A DNA stretch of 64,000 nt, taken from IMG/VR virus record IMGVR_UViG_3300027963_000056, positions 1-64,000 of that record; one strand, written 5' to 3'. The notes beneath the pieces are model-generated. The model saw only the letters and a list, made by a program, of their open reading frames with translations. It ran no database searches and was not told the DNA's origin. Shown here piece by piece: positions 33,892-41,362 of this stretch. The stretch's first letter is position 1, and the number at the start of each line of letters is the position of its first letter. The position numbers and the translations under genes are program-made. Origin of the DNA: a virus.

Positions 33892-33919
33892 ATAGGACGC
33901 TGGACAGGCCGGGTCCTAT
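33892..33919 (+). promoter_or_regulatory. 5'-terminal stem-loop in the phasin-like leader
   Basis: ATAGGAC pairs perfectly with GTCCTAT around a GC-rich 14-base loop; it begins about where transcription should start, like the hairpins before hsp20 and clpS. Confidence 0.6.
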
Positions 33920-33946
33920 AGTAAACTCGCTTTATAGGAGAACCAT

Positions 33947-34222
33947 ATGTTTACAGCAGACGCAATCATCGACACCGTTCAAACCGGTAAAAAAACTTTC
34001 GTTAACACATTCGTTACAAACGAAACTGCCAAAGAATCAATGATCAAATTCATTGACGCACAAGCAGACTATACCAAACGAGCCGCCAAGGTTGGTACAG
34101 ATACTTTCACTACACTTACAACTGAAGCAGTCAAAGCAGTTCAAGAAGCCGCTAAATTTGACTATTTCAAATCATGCGAAGATTTCTTCAAGGCGCTCAA
34201 GCCAGCAACCGCTAAAAAGTAA
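33947..34222 (+). CDS. Phasin-like protein
   Basis: 91 residues, amphipathic helical throughout: FVNTFVTNETAKESMIKFID, AQADYTKRAAKVGTDTFTTL and VQEAAKFDYFKSC, a pattern and composition seen in phasins, which coat polyhydroxyalkanoate granules. If correct, the phage could alter host carbon stores during infection. Short for a phasin (usually 110-190), so a generic amphipathic helical protein is the alternative. It has a dedicated promoter, a 5' hairpin, an AGGAG site and a terminator, suggesting strong expression. Confidence 0.6.
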   Translation: MFTADAIIDTVQTGKKTFVNTFVTNETAKESMIKFIDAQADYTKRAAKVGTDTFTTLTTEAVKAVQEAAKFDYFKSCEDFFKALKPATAKK

Positions 34223-34236
34223 TACTCAAGTATTAC
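34219..34236. repeat. Copy 2 of the 18-bp palindrome (perfect)
   Basis: GTAATACT-CA-AGTATTAC, arms fully complementary; overlaps the phasin-like gene stop codon. Confidence 0.8.
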
Positions 34237-34243
34237 AATTTGC

Positions 34244-34268
34244 AAGGCCCCAGATTTTGGGGCTTTCT
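34244..34268 (+). terminator. Intrinsic terminator
   Basis: AAGGCCCCA / TTGGGGCTTT hairpin with TTTCTCTT tail, running directly into the next promoter's -35 box. Confidence 0.85.
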
Positions 34269-34269
34269 C

Positions 34270-34298
34270 TTGACCAATAATTCGTCATTTGCTATAAT
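34270..34298 (+). promoter_or_regulatory. Sigma-70-type promoter, leaderless arrangement
   Basis: TTGACC 34270-34275, TATAAT 34293-34298, 17-base spacer; exactly six bases to the ATG at 34305 and no ribosome-binding site. Confidence 0.88.
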
Positions 34299-34304
34299 AC
34301 GGCT

Positions 34305-34724
34305 ATGGACACAAAACTTTACTTCGGCTACGGCATGAACACCAACTTGCATGAGATGGCGTATCGGTGTCCGCAGGCCCAGAGCCTTGGCCCTGCACGA
34401 CTGCTAGATAATGCGTTTCGCTTTGCTATTCATGCTGATGTGGTAGTGGTTCCTGACTGCTATGTGGACGGAGTGCTGTGGTCAATCACCGAAGAATGTT
34501 TACAGAAACTGGATGCCTTAGAAGGCTTCCCACACTACTACAATCGCATTGAGATGGTGGTAGAACACAACGGCGAGACGAAAGATGCCATTGTGTATTT
34601 TATGAATCCAGGTCAGGCAGATGGATTGCCTGGGCAAGGTTATTTTGATCTGGTACTAGAAGGTTACACCCAACACGGTGTGCCCACTGATCAGTTGTAC
34701 AACGCTCTGGAGTTATGGGCATGA
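34305..34724 (+). CDS. Gamma-glutamylcyclotransferase/AIG2-like protein
   Basis: 139 residues. LYFGYGMNTNLHEMAYRCPQ matches the FxYGxxM/L substrate loop of the cyclotransferase fold; LWSITEECLQKLDALEGFP includes the catalytic-type Glu in DALEGFPHYY. The family cyclises gamma-glutamyl amines, for example in glutathione breakdown. Head of a run that continues into lipoprotein genes. Leaderless start. Confidence 0.85.
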   Translation: MDTKLYFGYGMNTNLHEMAYRCPQAQSLGPARLLDNAFRFAIHADVVVVPDCYVDGVLWSITEECLQKLDALEGFPHYYNRIEMVVEHNGETKDAIVYFMNPGQADGLPGQGYFDLVLEGYTQHGVPTDQLYNALELWA

Positions 34725-34966
34725 TCGGTCGACTGCTACCCATCGTGTTGCTCACTGGTTGTGCCGCAACCGTGAACTACAATCCACCCGCCAGTGTGTC
34801 AGCCATGCCCAATGATTGTGCCAATCAAGTGGCCATGATCAATTGGTTGGAAACCCAAGCCCGCGTCCCACGTCACTCCCTAGAAAGGCAAGAAGATTAT
34901 GAAACCAGCCGTGCATCGTTCCGTCATCGCATCTGGCATTTGCGTTATGTGTGTCGTCCTGTTTAG
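34721..34966 (+). CDS. Small lipoprotein
   Basis: 81 residues: MIGRLLPIVLLTGCAAT, a short signal peptide with lipobox LTGC, and a mature part with two Cys (NDCANQV, YVCRPV). Start overlaps the previous stop (ATGA). Member of a group of four successive exported proteins. Confidence 0.75.
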   Translation: MIGRLLPIVLLTGCAATVNYNPPASVSAMPNDCANQVAMINWLETQARVPRHSLERQEDYETSRASFRHRIWHLRYVCRPV

Positions 34967-35225
34967 TGGCTGTGCCAATCAAATTGATCCCCGTCGTGTG
35001 CCGATGAGCACTCGAGACCTCAATCACTTTCAAGTTGATTGCAGAATCAAATCACAGCAGGTGGCCATGTTGCAAAGCATGAGACAAAGCCGTGATGAAC
35101 AATTTGCCTCCAGCATGCGAAGCACGTTTCGTCCATTCTCATGGACACCAGATCATGACATTGCACACAACCACCCCAACAAGTATATTGACTTCCATCT
35201 TAACCAATTGAGTTACTGCCAATGA
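34899..35225 (+). CDS. Lipoprotein
   Basis: 108 residues; signal peptide ends VLFSGCANQ (lipobox FSGC), mature part helical with VDCRIKSQQVAMLQSMRQSR. Overlaps the gene before it by 68 bases in another frame and the one after by four. The two small lipoproteins share the pattern DC-(x)n-Q-V-A-M, suggesting an ancestral duplication. Confidence 0.75.
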   Translation: MKPAVHRSVIASGICVMCVVLFSGCANQIDPRRVPMSTRDLNHFQVDCRIKSQQVAMLQSMRQSRDEQFASSMRSTFRPFSWTPDHDIAHNHPNKYIDFHLNQLSYCQ

Positions 35226-35782
35226 AACGATTGCTATTAGCGGCCCTGATTCCCATACTGGCACAGGCCGAATGTGTGATGACTGATCGCACCACTACTT
35301 CGGCCACAGTGAGAATTGAAGAACGCAGTGACGTTCGCAAGGACATTGTGCCCAGTCCCAGCCAAGGATATCGCAGATGCCAAGTGAGTTACAAAGCCAG
35401 AATTGGTGCTCAGTGGTACTTGGCCACAGGCGTGTATGATTGGCCGGGCAACGCACCTGACACCGAAGCCTGTGCTGTGGCCATGAGCCGAGCAGATGCC
35501 AGTGTAAGAACACATGTGGCTCCAGTTGGTGTGCGTGGAGAAAGCACCATGGTCTGTACTGATCGCCCCAATATGGACACCCTAAGACGAACAGCAGTGG
35601 GCACACAAGGACGCCTGCACCAGTTTAGGCCGCACCCGGATTATCCTCGAGAGTTCTGGCACAATGGCACTCGGTGCCGTTGGTTTTTGGATACCGAATG
35701 GGCCCAGACCGATGTGGTCACACGTCAAGGCATTATCTGCAGATTGGAAACGGATCAGTGGGTAGTGGTTGACAAAATATAA
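35222..35782 (+). CDS. Periplasmic/secreted protein
   Basis: 186 residues with signal peptide MKRLLLAALIPILAQAE and several Cys in the mature part (ECVM, RRCQVS, EACAVA, MVCTD, TRCRWF, IICRLE), implying disulfides. Beta-rich, no family recognised. The next gene's promoter overlaps its end. Confidence 0.7.
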   Translation: MKRLLLAALIPILAQAECVMTDRTTTSATVRIEERSDVRKDIVPSPSQGYRRCQVSYKARIGAQWYLATGVYDWPGNAPDTEACAVAMSRADASVRTHVAPVGVRGESTMVCTDRPNMDTLRRTAVGTQGRLHQFRPHPDYPREFWHNGTRCRWFLDTEWAQTDVVTRQGIICRLETDQWVVVDKI

Positions 35783-35797
35783 TCAATCCTGTATAAT
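35769..35797 (+). promoter_or_regulatory. Sigma-70-type promoter overlapping a coding end
   Basis: TTGACA 35769-35774 lies in the last codons of the previous gene, TATAAT 35792-35797, 17-base spacer; AAAGG precedes the ATG at 35831. Confidence 0.85.
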
Positions 35798-35830
35798 TTA
35801 ACTATCGTAAAACTAACCTGAAAGGTATGT

Positions 35831-36637
35831 ATGTTAATCAAGCGTTTATCAACCGTGGCCGTGGCAGTGAGTCTTGTGGCCTGTGCCAGCACACAAAAGG
35901 CCGAAACAATAGCACCTACGCCGGCTCCGGCTGCTCGAGTGGTTGAGATTGCGCCACCGCCGCATCCTTACGCCTTGCCCCAGGCACAGGCTCGAGTGGT
36001 ACCGCAGGCACCTGCTTGGTTTGTGAACTTGCCCCCAGACACTGAAGACATGACATTTGCTGTGGGCACTGCAACATCAACAGATGAGCAGATGGCCTAC
36101 GACAAAGCACGTATGGCCGCAGAGCGCAAACTGGTTGAACAAATGTACAGCCGTATTACAACACAGACCAACAGTTACAAAGCCGATCGTGGAAGTGTCA
36201 CAATCGAAAACTATCAACAAGTCACTCGCAAAAATGCCAATGGCGAATTGAGTGGCGCCCAACGAGTTGACAGTCAGGCCACACATGATGGTCAGTACTA
36301 CAAGGTCTATGTGTTATTGCGTTTGCCTACAGGCGCCAACAATGCAATGCAAACACGCAGAGATCAAACTCGTATGCAACGTGAAGCAGAGATCCGTGGT
36401 CGCGCCGCAGAGCGTGATATGGACGCCAACGAAGCCCGTGATTCCAAGCGTGAGCAAGATGCTGATTCTGCACTTGAGCGTAGATTGACTCCACAGAGCC
36501 GAGTTGCTCCTGTAATTGTGCCCACAACGTCAGGTGAAGTCAAGTTACTTGATGTGGACAATGCTGAATACCGACAAAAACGGGATGAAGCACTGGCCAA
36601 ACCCGGTGCAGTAATCGGCCAAACCACCGTACGATAA
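35831..36637 (+). CDS. LPP20-family lipoprotein
   Basis: 268 residues. Lipobox LVACAS; a Pro-rich linker; then APAWFVNLPPDTEDMTFAVG and ATSTDEQMAYDKARMAAERK, the pattern of LPP20-type lipoproteins, which often accompany CsgG/curli-type secretion genes. The C-terminal third is a charged coiled region. It closes the cluster of exported proteins that may rework the host envelope. Confidence 0.8.
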   Translation: MLIKRLSTVAVAVSLVACASTQKAETIAPTPAPAARVVEIAPPPHPYALPQAQARVVPQAPAWFVNLPPDTEDMTFAVGTATSTDEQMAYDKARMAAERKLVEQMYSRITTQTNSYKADRGSVTIENYQQVTRKNANGELSGAQRVDSQATHDGQYYKVYVLLRLPTGANNAMQTRRDQTRMQREAEIRGRAAERDMDANEARDSKREQDADSALERRLTPQSRVAPVIVPTTSGEVKLLDVDNAEYRQKRDEALAKPGAVIGQTTVR

Positions 36638-36643
36638 ACGGCG

Positions 36644-36651
36644 TATAAATA
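36644..36651 (+). promoter_or_regulatory. T4-late-type promoter octamer
   Basis: Exact TATAAATA just after the lipoprotein stop. Confidence 0.6.
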
Positions 36652-36653
36652 GA

Positions 36654-36685
36654 AGCGGTGCCAACAACACCGCTTTTCCTCTTTT
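36654..36685 (+). terminator. Hairpin with T-rich tail between a late-type octamer and a ClpP gene
   Basis: AGCGGTG / CACCGCT stem followed by TTTTCCTCTTTT. It can terminate the lipoprotein transcript, but also lies at the 5' end of any transcript from the octamer. Confidence 0.7.
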
Positions 36686-37267
36686 ATGATCATGCCAACT
36701 ATTGAAACTACCCCGACAGAACAAACTCACGCCCAAGCACTTGCCGATTCCGGCATGTATGTTTTCATGGGAGATGTAGATGAAGAAAGTATCAAACCAG
36801 TTGTGGAATGGTTGCTTTACGAAAACTATGTGACCAAGAAAAAGAAAAAAGAACTACTGCTCATGGTCTGCTCCAACGGAGGAGACATGGGTGCGGCCTT
36901 TGCCTTGATTGATGTCATGATGAGTTCTCGAATTCCAGTAAAAACTGTGGGACTAGGAACCATTGCATCAGCAGGCTTGCTAATCTTCATATCCGGCACT
37001 CACGGACGCCGGGTGCTCACTCCCAACACAAGTATTCTAAGCCATCAGTTCTCATGGTACAACGAAGGCAAGGCACATGAGTTGTTTGCTACCATGCGTG
37101 AGTTTGAACTCACACAGGCTCGAATGATTGCACACTATGAATTGTGTACAGGACTGGGTCGGGAAGAAATACGCACGAACCTGTTGCCACCACAAGACAT
37201 CTGGCTGTCAGCCCAAGAAGCACTAGCACTGGGCATCTGCGATGACATCAGTGTGGTCAAGAGTTAA
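36686..37267 (+). CDS. ClpP-family serine protease, divergent
   Basis: 193 residues with the ClpP fold: VCSNGGDMGAAFALID (oxyanion Gly-Gly loop), Ser95 in GTIASAGLL, His120 in SHQFSW and Asp171 in PPQDIWLSA; the spacing Ser-25-His-51-Asp is identical to the canonical ClpP at 38896. The N-terminal 20 residues that in ClpP form the axial pore and the hydrophobic docking strand differ, so it may form a mixed barrel or act with a different partner. There is no ribosome-binding site before the ATG at 36686 (an alternative ATG is at 36692). Confidence 0.9.
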   Translation: MIMPTIETTPTEQTHAQALADSGMYVFMGDVDEESIKPVVEWLLYENYVTKKKKKELLLMVCSNGGDMGAAFALIDVMMSSRIPVKTVGLGTIASAGLLIFISGTHGRRVLTPNTSILSHQFSWYNEGKAHELFATMREFELTQARMIAHYELCTGLGREEIRTNLLPPQDIWLSAQEALALGICDDISVVKS

Positions 37268-38844
37268 CCTTTTTTCTTACGTCCCAGCGTCTTTTCGTCA
37301 AAGTCGGGCTCTTGACTTTGTCTGGATGCTCGAGCACCTGGACCAGACAGTCTAGGTTCAGAACCTACCTGATCAAGTTTTGCATTCTCAGCATCAGTGT
37401 CGCCTACCGCAGTGGTGGTTACATCAGTATCCTTATTGCCACCACCGTTGTAACTAAAACTCACACGCCCAATAATACCGGTAGCCGCATAAACTTTAGT
37501 AGCATCTAGTCCCACAGTTCCTTTGAAATCTGGCGGATATTTACTGGTAAATCCAGTGACAGTATAATTGCCGGATTTTTCAGACCCGTTTAGGTGCAAC
37601 TGAATAATAGGACTGGAGTTAAGAAACTTTAAACAAGCCTCACCAAACTTGGGATCTGAATTTACGTTCTTGGCCACACGTCGAGCCAAGGCGGCCAAAG
37701 TGTGATACCCTGTATTGTAACGTGGGTTATCTGTTTTGGCATTGATGTCACCCATAAGATCCAGGATAGTCGGATTGGTAGGTGTGGCATTGGTTTTAAC
37801 CAACTGCTTTATTTCTGCTCCAGTGTCCTGATCAATGATGCCTTGCTCTATGCCATACACTATGGGAAAGTCTATAGCACTCATGGATCCAATTTTTTCA
37901 ATAATTTCCACCTGCGACGCATACGTGTCAAGCAACTCAGTCATGCCCTTGTTACGTGCAGTAGTCACACCATCCGAAATATTTTTAACTGATGCCGACG
38001 CACCTTTTTCACCCTTGCTAGAGATACCAATCTCTATACCACTTGGATGAAACAAGTAACTGTCTACTAGACCGTTGTTTTTGTCAGCTGGGAAATTGAT
38101 CGCGCTTCCATCATAGGTACCATCTTTGCCAAGTATATCTTTACGTGCGGCTTCAGCACCCACTCCCATATCCATGCCCTGGATCAAAGCAATAGGCCCA
38201 ATGGTTTCTCCTAGGTCATCACGCACAGCAGTGACCATGTCGCCCATGTTTTCAAACTTTGGCAATTGACCAGCCAGCAACTGATCCATGCCAGGTCGTA
38301 CTTTATCAATGCTGGCCATTTGATCGGGTGTTGTTCCTGGTCTAGTGCCCATGGCAGCCACGGTATCTGATGGAGTATCGAACGTAGAATTTGCTGGAAA
38401 CAAGTCAGCAGGTTTGAGTTTGTAATACGCACCTTTTAAACTTACTGCTTTGTTCAATTGCCAACCTCCGGGCAGTTCGGAGTTTTTCCAAAAGCCCGCC
38501 ATGTCAGGTTTTATTTCATTGAAAAATCTACCAAAATATGTTTGTTGCCCGGCCTCGGGACCGTTGAATGTAACAATAGCAAAGGCCTTGCTGGCTTGTG
38601 TGGGTTTGTTACTCCAAGTAATACTGGGATATTGTTTGAACAAATCTGCACCTGTTAGCGACATTTCATCATAGTTGGCATAGGCACCTGGCATGCCAGG
38701 AAAGTAGTCAACCTTGTCAAATACAATTTCAGCAGTGGGGTTATCCTTGGATCCTTGGAAAAACGAGTCGCCCGCATCGCGATACAATAGGCCACGACTT
38801 TTTTCCATAAGAACATTATCAAGTAAATTGAGTAGATCACGCAT
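37264..38844 (-). CDS. Large protein with possible capsid-targeting N-terminus
   Basis: 526 residues. It begins [20 protein letters not shown], like the PGDYG protein and the superoxide dismutase, with an L-M-E suited to prohead-protease cleavage, and ends in a very basic KTLGRKKKG. The centre has [20 protein letters not shown], an arrangement of Asp, Glu and Lys vaguely like a PD-(D/E)xK nuclease core, but this is weak. A head-internal protein, possibly injected with DNA, is my preferred reading. Convergent with the ClpP-like gene and divergent from the canonical clpP. Confidence 0.65.
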   Translation of the reverse strand: MRDLLNLLDNVLMEKSRGLLYRDAGDSFFQGSKDNPTAEIVFDKVDYFPGMPGAYANYDEMSLTGADLFKQYPSITWSNKPTQASKAFAIVTFNGPEAGQQTYFGRFFNEIKPDMAGFWKNSELPGGWQLNKAVSLKGAYYKLKPADLFPANSTFDTPSDTVAAMGTRPGTTPDQMASIDKVRPGMDQLLAGQLPKFENMGDMVTAVRDDLGETIGPIALIQGMDMGVGAEAARKDILGKDGTYDGSAINFPADKNNGLVDSYLFHPSGIEIGISSKGEKGASASVKNISDGVTTARNKGMTELLDTYASQVEIIEKIGSMSAIDFPIVYGIEQGIIDQDTGAEIKQLVKTNATPTNPTILDLMGDINAKTDNPRYNTGYHTLAALARRVAKNVNSDPKFGEACLKFLNSSPIIQLHLNGSEKSGNYTVTGFTSKYPPDFKGTVGLDATKVYAATGIIGRVSFSYNGGGNKDTDVTTTAVGDTDAENAKLDQVGSEPRLSGPGARASRQSQEPDFDEKTLGRKKKG

Positions 38845-38872
38845 TGTTTTTTCCGTAAGAATATGTTATACT
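38844..38872 (+). promoter_or_regulatory. Promoter for clpP
   Basis: TTGTTT 38844-38849 and TATACT 38867-38872, 17-base spacer; overlaps the start of the divergent minus-strand gene. AAGGAG follows before the ATG at 38896. Confidence 0.55.
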
Positions 38873-38895
38873 TATGCTTTGAACAAGGAGACCCC

Positions 38896-39486
38896 ATGCC
38901 AAATCTAGTGCCAATTGTGCTTGAACAAACCTCAAAAGGTGAACGCAGTTATGACATCTACAGCCGATTACTAAAAGACCGTGTGATCATGCTGGACACA
39001 GAAGTATCAGAACACACAGCCAGTTTGCTGGTAGCACAGATGTTGTTTTTGGAAAGTGAAAATCCAGACAAAGACATCAGCCTGTATATTAACTCGCCTG
39101 GCGGATCAGTCACAGCAGGCATGGCCATCTACGACACCATGCAGTTTATTCGATGTGACGTACAGACCATTGTGATGGGACAAGCATGTTCCATGGGAAG
39201 TCTGCTAAGTACAGCAGGAGCCGCAGGCAAGCGCATGATTCTGCCCCATGCTCGACACATGATTCACCAACCATCAGGTGGTGCTTCAGGACAAGCCACA
39301 GACATCCAAATCCAAGCAAGAGAAATCCAAAAGATGAAAGAATATCTTACTACGATCTATGTCAAGCACAACTCAGCGGGCAAAACCTTTGAGCAGTTGA
39401 GTGCAGACATGGAACGTGATTTCTTTATGTCAGCTCAAGAAGCCTTGGACTATGGATTAGTGGACAAGATACTCGACAAACGTTAA
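38896..39486 (+). CDS. clpP: ATP-dependent Clp protease proteolytic subunit
   Basis: 196 residues, very close to bacterial ClpP without a propeptide extension: [39 protein letters not shown], Ser99 in GQACSMGS, His124 in MIHQPSGG and Asp175 in [13 protein letters not shown], ending [11 protein letters not shown]. Forms a 14-subunit barrel that degrades proteins fed by ClpX or ClpA. The phage ClpX keeps its IGF docking loop, so an all-phage ClpXP is possible. The ATG at 38896 follows AAGGAG. The stop overlaps the next start (TAATG). Confidence 0.97.
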   Translation: MPNLVPIVLEQTSKGERSYDIYSRLLKDRVIMLDTEVSEHTASLLVAQMLFLESENPDKDISLYINSPGGSVTAGMAIYDTMQFIRCDVQTIVMGQACSMGSLLSTAGAAGKRMILPHARHMIHQPSGGASGQATDIQIQAREIQKMKEYLTTIYVKHNSAGKTFEQLSADMERDFFMSAQEALDYGLVDKILDKR

Positions 39487-40751
39487 TGGCACTAAAAAAT
39501 CATTTTTGCCCAAGCCCATGGTTCCACATGCGTATTACCAACAATGGCGGTATGACCTATTGCCGTTGGGCAGACAAAAACACAACAGAAGTCAACATCC
39601 GGGACGTTGATCCTCAAAGTTTTTTTCAACAGCACATGGCCGGTGTACGCACCACCATGTTGCAAGGTGAACCAGTGGCGGGGTGCAATAGATGTTATCT
39701 CATGGAGACACACAACAAGGTCAGCGGCAGACAAAAACAACTACTCAAGATTGGTGTGCGGGTTGAACAGTTTGAAAAGACCCTAGCATCAAGTCCTTGG
39801 GTCAACACCTTGGCCTCGCAGGAATTCTCACAGTTGCCCCAAGATTGGCAAATAGATCTTGGCAATCATTGTAACAGTGCTTGTATTTTTTGTCACCCCA
39901 ATGCCAGTTCACGATTGGCCACGGAATGGAAACGCATAGGTTTTATTGATCAACTGCCGGCACCAAACTGGACCGATAATCCAACACTGGTCAATCAATT
40001 CATTGCCATGCTGGAAGCAAGTCCGCATATTCAGTATCTACACTTTATTGGTGGCGAGACCTTGATAACTCCGGCGTTTCAAACCATACTACAAGCCATG
40101 ATCCGATCAGGGTTGAATCGCACAGCCACCATTGGATTCACTACCAATCTTATCACGTGGAATCAGCCCGTGGTTGATTTGCTTTCACAATTTGCCGGCG
40201 TAAATCTTGGCATGAGTATTGAATCATTTGACACGGTAAACGATTATGTGCGTTGGCCTGCTACCATGCCCAAGATACATCAGTACCTGGACCAATGGAT
40301 TGCTATAGCACGGGATCACAATTGGCTCATGCAGTTCCGTACCACTCCCACAGCATTGACCATTGACTCTTTGTTGAGTGTGTACCAGTATGCCTGGGAT
40401 CGATCAATAGCAATCGAAAGTTGTAATTTTTTAGATCAACCTGAATGCATGCGCCCTTCGGTACTGCCCTTGAGTCATCGTCTGCCCATAATCGATCGTA
40501 TGGAATCTTGGATTGCGGAACATGATACCAACAGCAAAACCATTGTGAACACTCGAGATCCATCAGTGGCTCAACAACAGATTGTGCAAGATCTACAAAG
40601 TTACGTGAACTATTTGAAACGTGAATCCGATGAAAGTTTTAGATTGCCTGCACTAGTGACCTATCTAAAACGCATTGAAGCCGGCCGTGGCAACAGCGTA
40701 CTAACTTATCTACCCCAATATGAAGAACTTTTCAGAACTGCTGGCTACTGA
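39486..40751 (+). CDS. Radical SAM protein with twitch/SPASM-type Cys motifs
   Basis: 421 residues. The radical SAM cluster motif is C129-x3-C133-x2-C136 (HCNSACIFC). Before it are FCPSPWFHM and GCNRCYLMETH, a split auxiliary cluster placed N-terminally, an arrangement I remember from radical SAM proteins of T4-like phages. HFIGGETLITPAF is the GGE SAM-binding segment. The substrate is unknown. A related 517-residue protein lies at 62316. Confidence 0.88.
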   Translation: MALKNHFCPSPWFHMRITNNGGMTYCRWADKNTTEVNIRDVDPQSFFQQHMAGVRTTMLQGEPVAGCNRCYLMETHNKVSGRQKQLLKIGVRVEQFEKTLASSPWVNTLASQEFSQLPQDWQIDLGNHCNSACIFCHPNASSRLATEWKRIGFIDQLPAPNWTDNPTLVNQFIAMLEASPHIQYLHFIGGETLITPAFQTILQAMIRSGLNRTATIGFTTNLITWNQPVVDLLSQFAGVNLGMSIESFDTVNDYVRWPATMPKIHQYLDQWIAIARDHNWLMQFRTTPTALTIDSLLSVYQYAWDRSIAIESCNFLDQPECMRPSVLPLSHRLPIIDRMESWIAEHDTNSKTIVNTRDPSVAQQQIVQDLQSYVNYLKRESDESFRLPALVTYLKRIEAGRGNSVLTYLPQYEELFRTAGY

Positions 40752-40968
40752 TTTAAAACTAAACGTTGTTGTGAATGACCAGGCCGTTGATGCCAACCTA
40801 CACGACCCGTTGTTTTTCAACGCAGATGACACTGTCACCGTTGATGGTGTTGATATATTACCTAGGTATTTGCATCTAGCAACCAACGGCACATTGGCAA
40901 TCAATGAGCCATTTTATCACTGGTACCACCGAGTATCAGACCAAGGCTGGTTATTAACCCCACACTAG
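40720..40968 (+). CDS. Small hypothetical protein
   Basis: 82 residues, MKNFSELLATDLKLNVVVND then DTVTVDGVDILPRYLHLAT and an aromatic end (FYHWYHRVSDQGW). Overlaps the radical SAM gene by 32 bases. The beta-rich TVTVDGVDILP could be a peptide substrate or binding protein for the radical SAM enzyme, which is speculation from position. Confidence 0.65.
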   Translation: MKNFSELLATDLKLNVVVNDQAVDANLHDPLFFNADDTVTVDGVDILPRYLHLATNGTLAINEPFYHWYHRVSDQGWLLTPH

Positions 40969-41027
40969 GGATGAATTTCCCAACCTTCACGAGCCCAGCG
41001 ATACAGCATCAATATATCTGCAATCAT
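40965..41027 (-). CDS. Possible 20-residue peptide gene
   Basis: MIADILMLYRWAREGWEIHP; its ATG overlaps the stop of the minus-strand gene before it as ATGA. Very short, supported mainly by this coupling. Confidence 0.35.
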   Translation of the reverse strand: MIADILMLYRWAREGWEIHP

Positions 41028-41143
41028 TTTGCGTATATGGCCTTGGCTTCGTTTATTTTACCTGCCCTGGCCAATACTGTGGCTGCACGGGCTTCGCCCA
41101 TGGCTTCAAGAAAATTCCAAACTGAGTTTAAAAATTGTTTCAT
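41024..41143 (-). CDS. 39-residue protein
   Basis: MKQFLNSVWNFLEAMGEARA followed by ATVLARAGKINEAKAIYAK; helical with the E-A-x-G-x-A-R-A-A pattern of small proteins I recall in Burkholderiales and phages. Coupled (ATGA) to genes on both sides. Confidence 0.6.
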   Translation of the reverse strand: MKQFLNSVWNFLEAMGEARAATVLARAGKINEAKAIYAK

Positions 41144-41310
41144 GCAAAATTCCTATCTGATTGTTTGTCGTACTGACGTTGCCAGTATTCTACGTCTGAT
41201 GCGCTGGTTATGCATTTGGTGCTTAAATACTGTTCCAAACGCGATTGATAACCTTGCTTGGGGAACATCTCAGCAAGACGTTCTATAAATTGAATAAACA
41301 TTTGTGACAT
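41140..41310 (-). CDS. DUF3563-like small protein
   Basis: 56 residues: SRLEQYLSTKCITSASDVEY resembles the L-E-x-Y-L-(x)n-D-x-E pattern of DUF3563. The ribosome-binding site GGAG and a GGTAAATAC late-type element lie upstream on the minus strand (about 41335-41318). First of a three-gene coupled string. Confidence 0.65.
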   Translation of the reverse strand: MSQMFIQFIERLAEMFPKQGYQSRLEQYLSTKCITSASDVEYWQRQYDKQSDRNFA

Positions 41311-41362
41311 TTATTTTTCTCCTTCGCCAGTATTTACCACTACGTAGAAACCATTATATATT

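Noticed and set aside
35237-35606. Antisense frames over the exported protein at 35222
   Set aside because: The plus-strand frame has a signal peptide and coupled start; the antisense ones have no support.
37264-38844. Restriction-endonuclease-like core in the 526-residue protein
   Set aside because: The Asp/Glu/Lys spacing only loosely resembles PD-(D/E)xK; not enough to call an enzyme.
40971-41288. A 105-codon plus-strand open frame
   Set aside because: The opposite strand holds three short coupled genes with a ribosome-binding site and ATGA overlaps; the plus-strand frame has no such signals and an implausible composition.
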